The notes under the pieces were generated by a model. The model ran no database searches and was not told where the DNA came from. It saw only the letters and a program-made list of their open reading frames with translations. A stretch of 64,000 bases of DNA from the NCBI RefSeq assembly GCF_001641265.1, contig NW_020167520.1, positions 1,302,001-1,366,000 of the forward strand, written 5' to 3'. Origin of the DNA: Pseudogymnoascus destructans (taxonomy: Eukaryota > Ascomycota > Leotiomycetes > Thelebolales > Thelebolaceae). A program made the translations under genes and the position numbers. This document shows positions 10,283 to 21,475 of this stretch, piece by piece (position 1 is the first letter of the stretch; each line of letters starts with the position of its first letter).

Positions 10283-12792
10283 GTGACTCCTGAAACATAC
10301 GGAATTTGGCCTATCAAAATGAGAGTTCTCCTTCAGGGAGCGGGTCTCTGGCTATACGTTGTGGCTAAGACAGATAGTGTCACCAAGGATGGTACTGCTG
10401 AGCAACAGAAGGCAGGGACGATCATTGCGACAGCTCTTGGTGATGAAGTCATCAGTAGACTGGCATTTGAGGACTTCGAGGACGGGAGAGTCCTTTGGAA
10501 GACTCTTGCTAATACTTTCCGGAAGACGGGAAGAAGAGAGTTCATTGCCCTTCATCGACAGAAATCGAAGATGCGATTCAATCCGGACGAAGAAGACCTG
10601 GAAATGTTTCTTTCACGATACAAGAAGATCAAGTCGGATATCAGAGCAACTGGAGTCAAGGAAACGGAAGATCTGACGGATATCATATTCCAAATGGCAA
10701 CGATGCCTGAACAATTTGCCACAACAGTGCAGATCTGGGACACAATGAAAGACAACGAGCTTACCTTCAACCTTGCAACATGGATGCTTCGAAATGAGAA
10801 CCTGAGACAGAAACAGGAAGCAGAATTCCGTGGAGAGACCGGAAAGAAGGACAATGTCGCATTAACTGCGAATGGTGACAAGAAGGCCTGGAAGAATCGG
10901 AAAAAGAACGATAATACGGATGAGAAGTTTGAGGGGGAGTGCAATCACTGTGGGACCAAGGGTCACAAGGAGAAGGATTGCTGGAAGAAACACCCTGAGA
11001 AGATTCCTGAAAATATCAAGAAGAAGATGGAAGCGAAGAAAGTCAAGCACAGTGTGAAGGAGAAGGAAGACAGATACTCCAATGTTGCTTTCGCTGTTGG
11101 ACAGAAGACTATCGATGAAGACTGGTCAATAGATTCAGCATGCTCGCAACATTTGACACCAGAACAATCCCTTCTCTTCGAATACGAACTGTACGACTCG
11201 CCTCAATTGATTTCAGGTATCACTGGCTGCCTCAACATCATTGGAGAAGGCAAAGTTAAACTTCTCTGTCTAAATGAGAATGGATTGACGCAGGTGACGC
11301 TTTCAAAGGTTCAATACGCTCCGACAGCAACGATGAATCTACTGTCTGTGAATCAACTAGAATCTGTTGAATGGACTTTTGCGAAAGGAACTGTCACAGG
11401 AAAATTGAATGGGAGATCAGTCATGGAAGGAAAATACTCCCGTGGGCAATACCTTCTCACTCAGAAGCTTGAGAACAAAGCAAACGCTGTGGGAAAGGAG
11501 AATCTTGAACTCATACACGCTCGTTTAGGACACTTGAACCTCTCGAGCATCCGACAGTTAATGGACTTGTCGACTGGACTCCGTATTAACAAAGGAGAAA
11601 CACTTGGGTTCTGTCGGCCTTGTGTGGTGGCAAAAGCACACCGACATCCTTCTCGGAAAATCCAAGAGTTGAAAAAACACCCACTGGAGCTTGTTCACTC
11701 TGATTTGTGTGGTCCTATTACCCCTGCTTCGACTTCTGGTGTGAAGTATCTTGTAACATATAAGGACGATGCTACGCAGTTCACCTGGGATGACTTTCTC
11801 GCTAGAAAGGAGGACTTCTTCCAATCTTTTCTTCGATGGAAGGCGAGAGTTGAGAAGGAAACCGGTAGGAAGCTGAAGGTCTTCCGTTCTGATGGTGGAG
11901 GTGAATACGTGTCAAAAGAAATGGAAAACTATCTCAAGGATGAGGGAACTACCCACGAGACCACTCCACGTTCAACCTCTGAAATGAATGGAGTGGCAGA
12001 ACGAATGAACCAGACTGCAATTGAGGGAGGGAGAGCTCTCCTCAACGATGCCGACGATGACAATCCACTCCCGCGATCCTTGTGGGCTGAAGCCGTTCAC
12101 TGTACGAACTATCTGAAAAACAGATCTCCCACTCGGCGACTTGCTGTGATGCCCTTTGAAGCCTTATGGGGAAAGAAGCCAGACTTGAGCCACTTACGCA
12201 AATTTGGATGCGAGGCGTGGGTTCACCCCCTGAAATACACAAGGAGAAAGCTGGATAATAAAGCTGAAAAGGGGAGATTTGTAGGATATGGCAATACCTC
12301 CAGTTTGTACAGGATCTTACGTGGAAACAAGGTCACTAATCATCGCGATGTGATTTTCAATGAAGTGATAAAGCCACCACTGGCCCCACTTGAGATTGTC
12401 GATGACGAAGACGTTGAGTTTCGAAGCAGCAACGCAGAGGACAGCAACGCAGAGGAAGAGCAAAGAGACTCAGATAATGAGAAAAATGAAGCCATTACAT
12501 TTGAGAGTGAGGAGAAAGATGAGCTTCCTGCTGCTGTTTCCATACGAAAGAAAATGAAGCCATTACATTTGAGAGTGAGGAGGAAGATGAGCTTCCTGCT
12601 GCTGTTTCCGTACGAAAAAAAAAACAGCAGCAGGAAGCTCATCTTCCTCCTCACTCTCTATCAAGAGGCAAAGCAACATGAGGAAAGACAAGGATGGATT
12701 AAGGCGATTCAGAAAGAAATACAGTCTATATCAGAGAATAGGACTTTTGAGGAAGTTCAAGATGTTGGACAACCTCGACTTCGCTCTTGCTG
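10283..12792 (+). pseudogene. Copia-1 Gag-Pol, truncated before reverse transcriptase
   Basis: Ty1/copia retrotransposon polyprotein, open for 883 codons. Order seen: UBN2-type Gag (about 1-190), zinc knuckle CNHCGTKGHKEKDC (about 217-230), aspartic protease site WSIDSACSQHL (about 283), GAG-pre-integrase block LELIHARLGHLNL (about 412), and integrase core with DLCGP, RSDGGGEY and NGVAERMNQ supplying the D, D, E triad. Reverse transcriptase has only begun (QGWIKAIQKEIQSI) when Gypsy-A LTR sequence takes over at 12793; RT and RNase H are absent. A 68-bp duplication plus hairpin at 12483-12658 shifts the frame of the linker before RT. No LTR is visible upstream, so the 5' end is also truncated. 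Confidence 0.88.
12483..12658. repeat. 68-bp tandem duplication and 37-bp perfect inverted repeat
   Basis: A 68-bp unit starting AAAATGAAGCCATTACATTT occurs at 12483 and again at 12551. Within the second copy, 12571-12607 is the exact reverse complement of 12622-12658 (37-bp arms, 14-bp loop). The duplication is not a multiple of three, so it changes the Copia-1 frame. Confidence 0.95.
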
Positions 12793-13164
12793 TGTAAGGA
12801 TGCCTCCGTACCTAGATACTCGAAGAACCTGTCTCAGAACTGTTACAGTCACTACAAGCATGGAATCCGACTCGGTGGGGTTTCGAACCAGTAGAGGAGC
12901 ATATAGCGAGTTACACTATAGTGGGGGACGGTAAGTGTATAGGGTTCAGGGACGATGCAGACCTGTTGCGGTGGAAGGTTCAGGGCTAGGGTTGGGATAA
13001 CCGAGTTGGGCCCGTTTCGGGTACTTAAGGAAACAGACTCAACGGGGTTCCCCCTTCATCTTTTTTGTATCCTTCGTAGTAGACCTATAGGATAGCATCC
13101 GTTTAGCCTCCGACTCACACTCTCATATGCTATTACTGTGAGCTGGGTGCCCTGTGTCCTTACA
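12793..13164 (+). mobile_element. LTR-A, 5' LTR of Gypsy-A (372 bp)
   Basis: Bounded by TGTAAGGATGCC and GTGTCCTTACA, which are inverted. The same sequence occurs as a 371-bp solo LTR in reverse orientation at 45216-45586, fixing the ends, and its last about 125 bp recur at 16629-16755. Confidence 0.92.
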
Positions 13165-13521
13165 TTATACAAAAAAGATCACGCCTGCCAGGGACGGCCG
13201 TACTTAAATAATATCCCACACCGGAACGACTCAGGAGAACTACCGTTACACCATCGACTGCGACTCGGTGATGTTTCGGAGGAGAGACCTGACGACTTCA
13301 AATAGCCGTGATTCCAGAGATCTCACGGACAGCCAGTGGATCAGGGTTTGATTCTTCAGAACAAGCTGGTAAAGTCGCCGACGCGTTGGCGCCAAATAGG
13401 ATAGGAGATCCTTAAGAACCCCCTCATAGGACAGAGGAAATTGTGGACAAGAGCGTTGATAGCTACGAGCTACCGGAAGTCAAGCTCTTTCGTATCGGTA
13501 CCGATACACACCCGAGGCAAT

Positions 13522-14769
13522 ATGTCGAAAAAGCCGACATCAAACATACCCCAAGACAACGACGGTCAACTGCCCAGAATGACTACCAGACAAACCACTG
13601 CTGCAGCTACGACCGCTGGGCCATCCGAAGACATCCCGAGTCGAATGGACCACCTCAAAGCACAGATACAGGAGGTCAAGGATCTACTAGTTATCCTGTC
13701 GGCATCCCAGACCAGAATCCCGTCCACACCGCCGGTGGATGCCCCCATACCCACAGTCGAAGTTACGGAGCAACGAACGCCTCGTACACCAAACACCCCC
13801 GAGACAGTTCAATTGCTGCCTCTTCGGAACACTCGTTCTCCCTCGATTCCAGGGTCATCACGAATGCACACCGAGGACCCTCCGAATCGCTATAAGAAAT
13901 CAACCATCTCTGAGAAAATCCTTCCTCTCAGCGATGGGGTAGAACATACCTTCTTACAATGGAGCGCTTCGATTCGGGATCGACTCGTAGTCAATGAGGA
14001 CCACTACCTTACCGACGTCTCAAGAAGAGCATTGATATGGGGAACTACGACCGGCCTGGCGAAGACCTACCTAGAGCCCCAATACCTGTCCGCTATGCAT
14101 GGGTTCCGCAGTGCTGAGGAGATGATGGATCTACTAGGTTCATACTACCTCACAGGCAACGAGACGGAACAGGCCAGGAACCTCTTCGACGACCTGCAAA
14201 TGGGAGAGAAAGGGCATGCTAGCGAAACCTTCCCAGAGTTCAAGGCTCGTTTCCAAAGTGCAGCTATCACAGGACAAGTCTCCGAGTCGGAATGGTTTCA
14301 GTACATGTGGAACAAGTTCACTCCTCAATTCCGCAGCCGCGTCGCGATCATCAAAAACCAATGGAAGGGAGAATACCAGACCATGGTATGAGAACTTACC
14401 GCCTTCGACCAGGAACGGCGCAGGAACAACAAATTGAATCCGCTACCCGCTCTCGCAAGGACGTCCACACGTACCACGGATACGGCAAAGGCGTCATCAG
14501 CGTCGAAGCCGACTCGAGCCACATCAGCTCTGTTCACCCGAACCACGTTCCTCCCCAAGCCAGCCATACCGGAACGTCTGAGAACCGCAGTCCCTGCGCC
14601 CTCAGGAAACTGTTTCAAGTGTGGCAAGCCCGGCCATTACCAGGACAAATGCCCCCTTAACGCTACTATCAAGGAAATGGACCGTAACGACCCCGAGGCA
14701 GAAGAACAATGGGAAGAAGCTGTGGAACTTCAATCAGATGCGTTCCTCGAGGAAAACGACGAGGCCTAG
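13522..14769 (+). pseudogene. Gypsy-A Gag with one in-frame nonsense codon
   Basis: Ty3/gypsy Gag: an N-terminal region starting MSKKPTSNIP, a capsid-like helical region, and a zinc knuckle CFKCGKPGHYQDKC (about 14608-14649). The frame is continuous from 13522 to the TAG at 14767 except for TGA at 14389-14391, where CGA (Arg) is the likely original. The frame is also open upstream to 13441, but the ATG at 13522 follows the likely 5' UTR. It lies directly upstream of the pol remnant. Confidence 0.8.
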
Positions 14770-16628
14770 GAGAAGGCTCCTTCCTAGGTCTACGCAAATG
14801 TGACCTGCAAGGACTAGACTTACGAGAACTCCTGGGAGGCACCCAGTTCTTAGTCGACACGACCCTGAGTATGAATGGACTCGGGGTGCAAACGAAGTCC
14901 CTAGCTTGTCATTAACAAGCCTTTCGCAATACGACTGTCGAAAGCGCTTCAGAGCCCTATACGGAAACTACCCTACTCTGTACCCATACGTGGATTTCAG
15001 CACAAAATCGAAGGCCACGTATCGGAGTATATTCGGTTACACTTAACAGTCGAAGGACGCTGAATATATAACTGCCCCTTTGTACTCCTGGACCTCGGAG
15101 CACAAGATGTGATAATTGGGAAGAAGCTTTTCAGCCGCTTCCGAATACTACTCGACTCTGCAAACAGCCGGTTAGTATGAAAGGAGTACCCACCGACTCC
15201 TAGCTGGAGCAAGGAGATCACCTTGCCCTACCACTCACGCCAAACGTCCATTAAACATCCTGCATACCAGTCGATGCGAATCGCCGGGATTTCGCAATCC
15301 ACCGCGAAGACAGACGCCGCGCAGGCGGACGTTCGATGGAAATGAAAGTGATAACTTCTGACTACGAAGAGATCACCGATACGCCATCGAACCCACTACG
15401 AAACCAGGAGGTTTCTCCCCCACCCAAATGGAAACCTCCACCGCAGAAAACCCTAGTACATAGGTTTACGCCCATGCATATATGCGAAATCAGTGCAAAT
15501 GCTTTCCACCACGAGATGATGCGAAACGACTCCAAGTTTTTTCAGACTAGCATCTACGAAATCGATCAGATCATTCATGAAAAGGAGTTGGTAGAGGACG
15601 AAGAAACGCTCCGCCTCATCCAGCAGAAGCTTCCGAATATGCACCGGAGGTACACCGATGTCTTTTCGAAGTTGGAATCGGATCGAATCCCCCCCCACCG
15701 CATATATGACCACAAGATACAGCTCGAAGCCCCTTTACCAAACGCTTTCTCCCCGTTATATTGACAGGGCACCGAAGAGCTTAAGGCTACCAAGCAATAC
15801 ATGCTGGAAAACCTGGAAAAGGGATTCATCGTCAACAGCAACAGCCCCTTCGCGTCCCCTATCCTATTCGTAAAGAAAGCGGATGGCAAATTAAGATTTT
15901 GCATCGATTACCGGAAGTTAAATGGTCTCACCCGGAACGATCCCTACCCCCATGCCGCGTATCGACGAACTACTAGGACGGGTGTCAAAAGCAAAAACCT
16001 TCACGAAGCTAGATATCAGACAAGCCTTCCATCGTATACGGATGCACCCCGACTCGGAAGAGTACACAACCTTTCGGACTCGCTATGGATCCTATAAGTG
16101 CAAAGTGCTGCCATTTGGACTGACGAATGGTCCCGCAACCTATCAGCGGTATATGAATGACGTCCTGATGCAATACTTAGACGACTTCTGTACCGCATAC
16201 TTAGACGACATCCTAATCTATTCAGAGGACCCTACAGAACACATAGAGCATGTGCATAAGGTCCTACAGCGTCTCCGAGAAGCTGGATTCCAAGCCGATT
16301 TGAACAAATGCGAGTTCGACGTCACCAGGACAAAATACTTGGGTTATGTTCTCACTACCTCCGGTGTCGAAGTGGACCCTGACAAAATCGAACCCCTTCG
16401 TAACTGGATCCGACCGACCACTGTTACGGGTGCTAAGTCCTACCTGGGATTCTGTGGCTTCTATAGACAATTCATTCCGTAATTTTGGCAAAATAGCAAA
16501 GCCCCTCACCACCATCACTAGTCCCTCGGAGCCGTTCCGGTGGACAGACGAATGTGAGGATGCGTTCGAGGAATTGCGACGACAACTTTTAACAGTACAG
16601 GCACTTCACCACTTCAAGGAGATTGACC
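14770..16628 (+). pseudogene. Gypsy-A Pol remnant: protease region and reverse transcriptase
   Basis: A stop-rich protease region (VIIGKKLFSRF at about 15110) is followed by a recognisable reverse transcriptase: SPILFVKKADGKLRFCIDYRK, RIDELLGRVSKAKTFTKLDI, LPFGLTNGPATYQ, catalytic YLDDIL (about 16200) and GFCGFYRQFI. RT is split by an in-frame TGA at about 15762 (CGA expected), an extra C in a C-run at about 15945, and a shift at about 16480. The sequence stops at the start of RNase H (HHFKEIDP) and jumps into 3' LTR sequence. RNase H, integrase and the 5' two thirds of the 3' LTR are deleted. Confidence 0.85.
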
Positions 16629-16755
16629 CAACGGGGGTTCCTCTCTTCATCTTTTTTGTATCCTTCGTAGTAGACCTATAGGATAGCATCCGTTTAGCCT
16701 CCGACTCGCACTCTCATATGCTATTACTGTGAGCTGGGTGCCCTGTGTCCTTACA
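16629..16755 (+). mobile_element. 3' LTR fragment of Gypsy-A
   Basis: The last about 125 bp of LTR-A, ending TGTGTCCTTACA at 16755. The junction with RNase H coding sequence lies in CAACGGGG, shared by both sides. Downstream DNA is a Tc1-like fragment rather than the rest of Copia-1, and no target duplication with the 5' end is seen. Confidence 0.85.
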
Positions 16756-17480
16756 AAACCTCTATCTTACGCCCTTCTCGTTCATGGAGTCCTGAAAGTA
16801 TAGAAGAGAAGCAGATACATGTGCAGAAACTACGAGAGATAAATGCATATTGGAAATCAAAAGCAGAGAATGAACTTGTTAGAGCAACAACAGCTGGAAC
16901 TCTTGAGTACGGATATATGGAAACTCTAAATGCAGATATTCGGAATGGCAAAAGCAAATGGAAAAAGGCATGAGTTGCTTCACAAGAGTTTGGAGATATA
17001 GAGACATGGAGTAGAGGACGGCAATCAGAAGGGCAAGAAGTTTCAAAGGGCGGGGTTGATTGGTTTCGATATCGAGAGATGGTTCTTATTCCTCTTCTCT
17101 TCCCCTACTTTCGAAAAGTAAAGGCTTTACATCCTACAAAACGAGTATGGTTTGTGGATGATAATGTAAGTCTTCATTTGAAAGCTCACCGATCATTGGA
17201 AGATTATATGAAGAAGGAGGGAATCTATAGAGTGAAATTTTGGCTTCCAAACTCTCCTGATTTGCACCCTATTGAAAATGCCTTTGATTATCTCAAGGAT
17301 CAGGTTGACGGCTATACACCATTAAACGGAGGAAAGTTTGAGAGAGCTCATGCACGGGTATTTCTTGAGGAAGAATGGGGGAAAAAAGTGGATGGGAAAT
17401 TTACACAATTATGTGCTTCGTTGAAGGACAAGTTGGAGCGGTGTATTGCAGTCACTGGGGGGAACAACTTTCGTGGGTAG
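16756..17480 (+). pseudogene. Tc1/mariner-type (DDE_3) transposase fragment
   Basis: The C-terminal half of a Tc1-like transposase is open from 17079 to 17480, with FVDDNVSLHLKAH (catalytic Asp region) and LPNSPDLHPIENAFDYLK (second Asp and Glu/Asp region). Upstream frames at 16756-17078 continue the similarity (VRATTAGTLEYGYMETLN; GGVDWFRYREMVLIP) with stops and shifts. The N-terminal DNA-binding domain is absent and no TIRs were found. Confidence 0.75.
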
Positions 17481-17700
17481 ATCAATACACGCCCCACTTA
17501 TTACGCACAGACCCTGTGGAAACTTTTGGGCCGCAACGCGGTGCTTCCAGTGATCTTCGTGCACGCAACAACACAGTACAGTACACATCCTACCAACAGC
17601 AAGCGCTCAATTGAAAACAAACAAACACTGATTTCTTCAAACACGGCACTTCTTCCAAACCTTGTGCAAATTGACAAACAGTACCTCATTCCTGTCAATA

Positions 17701-18046
17701 TGGAGAAGGGTCCTCAGACATCCACCCCAGCACCCAAGATCTGCTTCAACTGCAAGAAGCTCCAAACCGAGTTCCCAGACCCCTCAAGCGCTGTGCAAAG
17801 TGCCAAACAGCTCTCTATTGCTCCCTCGAATGCGAGAAGGCCGACTGGAAGAGCCACAAACCCACCTGCCACCTTCCAGGGTCTGCCCCTCCTCCCAACC
17901 CGCCGCAGGGGCCCAAGGGCCGCCACAACACTGGCTTTTATGTCATGAATGACAATAACGTTGGCTTGCTACTATGCTTCTTTATAATATATATTGTATG
18001 TGCAATTATCGTACACTCATGGTCCGCATCTATCTATAATACATAA
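17701..18046 (+). CDS. Small MYND zinc-finger protein, frameshifted
   Basis: Starts MEKGPQTSTPAPKICFNCKK. A one-base frame change near 17781 is needed to continue into LKRCAKCQTALYCSLEC and ADWKSHKPTC, the rest of a MYND finger (C-x2-C, C-x2-C, C-x3-C, H-x3-C). The C-run GACCCC is one C short of an in-frame reading. The second frame ends at TAA 18044-18046. Small single-MYND proteins are common in ascomycetes and usually mediate protein contacts; the role here is unknown. It lies tail-to-tail with PET127, 58 bp away. It could be a real pseudogene or an assembly error in a homopolymer; an intron is unlikely because no GT-AG pair fits. Confidence 0.6.
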
Positions 18047-18104
18047 CCGTAAATGGCGAAAGGCATAACGCCAGCTCTCCCCAAAATTGTTCCGGCCTCC
18101 TATA

Positions 18105-21100
18105 TTACACCTTAACAGCCTGTTCTTTTCCCTCCTTCAAGCTCTTTAGCTCTTCAACCTCTTCCTGGATATCCTTTCTCACATTTTCCTCTCTCTTCTC
18201 TAGGCTTTCGAAATCCCAAAACTCCTGCTTATCATACACCTTAACTCCATGCTCCTCGTCCAGCCTGTCCATTTCCTTCCTATACTCCTTTCCCCTGCTC
18301 ACATTATCCTGTATGTTCCCATATCTTTCGCTCATGTACGACGAAACATCGGATTTACCCAGCGACTCCTTCCTACGCCTCACGCTCGCTGCGTACAATG
18401 TCTCTATTTTGCCAGCCATCTCTTCAAGGCTATACTTCACCTCCCAGTTGTGGGTAGCGTTCAGATTGTCGGGACGAACCACCTCGTGACCGTTGACAAA
18501 GTTACGGATGTTCAATTTGAATACCGCCAAACGGCCCACGAAACTCTCAACGTCGTTTTCGATTGGGGCATTCCAGTCCGGCGCCTCATCCGCTGCTGCT
18601 GTATCCGCATTTTCACCTGAAGATTCAGCAACAGCCTCGTTGGCATCACTGGCCATGGCCTCTGCATCCTCCCTTTCAGCACGGGCAGCCATGAGATCCA
18701 GCATCTTGTTCACAGCCATCTCAACCGGTGTGCCCTTTTCGACTTTGCCGAAGGCATTGCGGATAGTCTCTACGGACGCTGACTCGTCGAGATGGTTGAA
18801 GGCGGCCTCGAGTATTTCATTTTGGTCGTCGGCATTTACAGCCTCTGCGGCGTCTTTAATTGCGGCGCGGAGGACCGCTTCTTGCCCATCTGCATCAAGG
18901 CCAATCACTCGCCTCTCATATTCTTGGATTTGCTTGATATTGGCCTCCTGGATACCTTGAATGTCCTCTTCAGCGACGGGGCGGGCGAAAATATACATGA
19001 AACAGTCGCCGTTGGTAGCATTCTTCGGCCTTGTCTCGAATTGTACTTCCAAAGGCTCCCCTGGAAATTTCTCGGTTGCGCGGTCCAGCACTTTGTTCAA
19101 GAGCTCCAGGCTGACTTTAAATTCAAAGTCTCCCAGTGTAGTATTGGTAGATCCATGAAGAGACTGGTCTATCTCCGGCAGGGGGAGATACTGGAAGCCA
19201 AATATCCTCTCCGTGTTATGGAAGGCAACGAAGATGCCGTCCATGCGACCCATGCGGACTTGAAGAGAGTATTTCAAGAAGGCAGAGCGGGACATGTCAT
19301 AGAACTCACGCTCATACGAGTCATATTCACCGTACCGATTTGTGATCTCGTAGCCCAACCCTTCCTCATAATCCGTAGCGTCTCTGCGAATAGAGATGAC
19401 AGCTCGGGTCTTAAGATCGTACATGCCTGTCCCGGGTAAACGGGGATCGTGGGCATCGAGCTGCGAGCGCATAAGGAAGTCGCCAAAGGTTGTATAGTGA
19501 TATGACTCGGGGCTGTTTTTGTCATTATCCGTAAGAGCATGCGAATTTTCCTTTCGGTACTTTATATATTCTTCCTTATCCGAAGTTAAGAACTTCTCCA
19601 TTGATTTCCCAAGCCATTGGAGTACGTTGGATGTGTCAAACCCTTTGTTCGCATCAATAGCGTAGACACCATCTCGACGGCGCAGGAATATAGAAGCAGG
19701 CGCTCGTTGAATGGCAGTGAACGAGTTTAAGGGGCTTGGGAAGCCTCGTGATAGTTGATCATGATTGACAGGCCGCCATTTTGATAGCAGGTAGTGGAAG
19801 TGTGCCAAAGCTGAGGTCATGCTAGATGTTGACCCAGTGTATTTGCTGCCCTCGGCAACTGCTGTATCAATCAATGTTTTGTCGCGGGAAGAAGTGATGT
19901 ATTCTTTCAGCGCGTTGTAGTCGAATTCTTTCACCGGTGTTATGGATTCCAAATACGGGTCAAAATTGTAGATGCGGGTATGGGGGTCCCGAAGTCGATA
20001 TACTCCCTGGTTGAAGAGGACTCTTTCAAGGCCGCAAACAAGGCCAGGCACAGGTGGCTGAGGTTTCTCAACTGGAACCAACTTTAGCGCCTGTGCATGG
20101 ACGCTTCCAGAACTGTAGCCTTCCCCTTCCTTTAGTGGTTTAAACACAGCATCTGTTGCTTCTGGCCTTGAGTTTTCCAGGGCCGATTCTAGGTTTTCGT
20201 ACGTGCTAAGCAAAGTCGTAGCTAGAGTCTTATCTGCCTTTTCAAGCTCCTCGCGAGCAGCATCTTTAAATATATCCCCATCCCCCTGTGCTATCTTGAG
20301 GCCGCGCTTGGTCAGCAATTTCTTTTCCTCCAAGACTTTCATAAGCACCCTCTTCGCAACCCGATTGGCGGAGGAGCTAGTAATGGAATAAAGATAGGTT
20401 AAAAGTTGTCCTCTTCGCTTGGTCTGTCGCCCAGGAACCCTCGTAACATGCGGGGTGCGAGCGGGACGTATTGGCACCGAGCTTAGAACCCGCCGTGTGA
20501 CAGGGTGTGATGATTGGGTCCAAGAGATTCTGACTGTTGGTGATTGCCTAGTCCGAAAGACCTTCCTCGTTGTTGACGGAACAAGTCGTGCTAATGATAT
20601 GCCCCCCTTTGCTCCTGAAGACCCAATATCCGAAGACGAAGGCGGAGATATATCATTTAAGGCCTGCCTGCGTTTCTTTCGTCTCCGCTTCTTGCTGGCA
20701 CTTGGCGGGGGTTTCCCATCTGTGCCAGGGAGACCCTTGTTGGAGCTCGATGTCTGTAAGGGTTCCGCTGTTTGGTCTTCAGGGTCTACTCGGCCTCCTT
20801 TAGACCGCTTCTTCGTTATGGTCTGCGCTCCTTTGCCAGAGCTAGATGGCCCCAATGTAACCGCTGTTTCGTGGGCCTTGTCTGCTAGAGCTGATTTGGA
20901 TCGCCCTTTCGTTATCGGCTTCAGGGGTGTCGCTATTTTGTCGGCCTGGTCTGCTTGGGCTGATCCGGGGCTTTTCTTCGCAGCCTTCTGTAGCCAAGAA
21001 TCCAAGGAACGTGGGCCTGTCGACTCGGCTTTTGGAGATTCATTTTCGGCATTGTGGGTGGCTGCTGCTACAGTGCTGCTCTGTCGCAACAAACGAGGTG

Positions 21101-21191
21101 AAGCATTTTCACCCCTCCGGATTGTAGCATTCAGACATGACGCACACACATACTGGCACCGTGATCCCACTCGTGGTGCAATTGTGTACAT
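18105..21191 (-). CDS. PET127: PET127-type mitochondrial RNA-processing/stability protein
   Basis: A 1028-residue intronless protein. The N-terminus is basic and Ser/Arg-rich with few acids (MYTIAPRVGSRCQYVCASCL), consistent with mitochondrial import, followed by a long low-complexity region (about 30-230). The conserved Pet127 core runs from about 380 (CGLERVLFNQGVYRLRDPHT, FNFDP-like YNFDPYLE) to about 735 (NGDCFMYIFARPV). It includes HFHYLLSKWRPVN, the GMYDLKTRAVISIRRDA block typical of the family's nuclease-like fold, and KYSLQVRMGRMDGIFVAFHNTERIFGFQYL in overlapping pieces. The C-terminal tail is charged and coiled-coil rich. Yeast Pet127p is a mitochondrial inner-membrane-associated protein needed for 5' end processing and stability of mitochondrial RNAs. 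It is transcribed divergently from MTO1. Confidence 0.85.
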   Translation of the reverse strand: MYTIAPRVGSRCQYVCASCLNATIRRGENASPRLLRQSSTVAAATHNAENESPKAESTGPRSLDSWLQKAAKKSPGSAQADQADKIATPLKPITKGRSKSALADKAHETAVTLGPSSSGKGAQTITKKRSKGGRVDPEDQTAEPLQTSSSNKGLPGTDGKPPPSASKKRRRKKRRQALNDISPPSSSDIGSSGAKGGISLARLVPSTTRKVFRTRQSPTVRISWTQSSHPVTRRVLSSVPIRPARTPHVTRVPGRQTKRRGQLLTYLYSITSSSANRVAKRVLMKVLEEKKLLTKRGLKIAQGDGDIFKDAAREELEKADKTLATTLLSTYENLESALENSRPEATDAVFKPLKEGEGYSSGSVHAQALKLVPVEKPQPPVPGLVCGLERVLFNQGVYRLRDPHTRIYNFDPYLESITPVKEFDYNALKEYITSSRDKTLIDTAVAEGSKYTGSTSSMTSALAHFHYLLSKWRPVNHDQLSRGFPSPLNSFTAIQRAPASIFLRRRDGVYAIDANKGFDTSNVLQWLGKSMEKFLTSDKEEYIKYRKENSHALTDNDKNSPESYHYTTFGDFLMRSQLDAHDPRLPGTGMYDLKTRAVISIRRDATDYEEGLGYEITNRYGEYDSYEREFYDMSRSAFLKYSLQVRMGRMDGIFVAFHNTERIFGFQYLPLPEIDQSLHGSTNTTLGDFEFKVSLELLNKVLDRATEKFPGEPLEVQFETRPKNATNGDCFMYIFARPVAEEDIQGIQEANIKQIQEYERRVIGLDADGQEAVLRAAIKDAAEAVNADDQNEILEAAFNHLDESASVETIRNAFGKVEKGTPVEMAVNKMLDLMAARAEREDAEAMASDANEAVAESSGENADTAAADEAPDWNAPIENDVESFVGRLAVFKLNIRNFVNGHEVVRPDNLNATHNWEVKYSLEEMAGKIETLYAASVRRRKESLGKSDVSSYMSERYGNIQDNVSRGKEYRKEMDRLDEEHGVKVYDKQEFWDFESLEKREENVRKDIQEEVEELKSLKEGKEQAVKV

Positions 21192-21475
21192 GGCCTTATA
21201 TCCCTAGAGGGTGGGCGTGGATTTGAACTCGAGCAACATCGGCGAATGTTCCTGAAGGTTGTATTGGGAATTATTTTTCTTGACGCCTGCAGGCGCGCGC
21301 CACGCGCCGTTAGGCGCGTTAACCAGAAATTAATTTAACCCGCAAGGTAGAAAATACCAGCGAATAGGAACACTCCAATCATGAGTCCCTTTTAAGGAAA
21401 ATAATTATTACCACGACCACCATCAAGCCATCTACCCCAACCGCCATATGGTGCGCCAGGATACTTTTTAACACG
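21192..21475. promoter_or_regulatory. Shared divergent spacer, PET127 / MTO1
   Basis: 284 bp between the start codons of two mitochondrial RNA-maturation genes. It contains a GC-rich block with overlapping palindromes (GCCTGCAGGC, GGCGCGCGCC, and GGCGCG arms around 21280-21320) in otherwise AT-rich DNA. A bidirectional promoter role is inference from geometry. Confidence 0.5.

Noticed and set aside
17781..17790. Intron to explain the MYND frame change
   Set aside because: No GT-AG pair of plausible size joins the frames without removing finger cysteines.
20419..21207. 262-codon plus-strand frame opposite PET127
   Set aside because: Shadow of the low-complexity N-terminal region of PET127; no domain and no start context.
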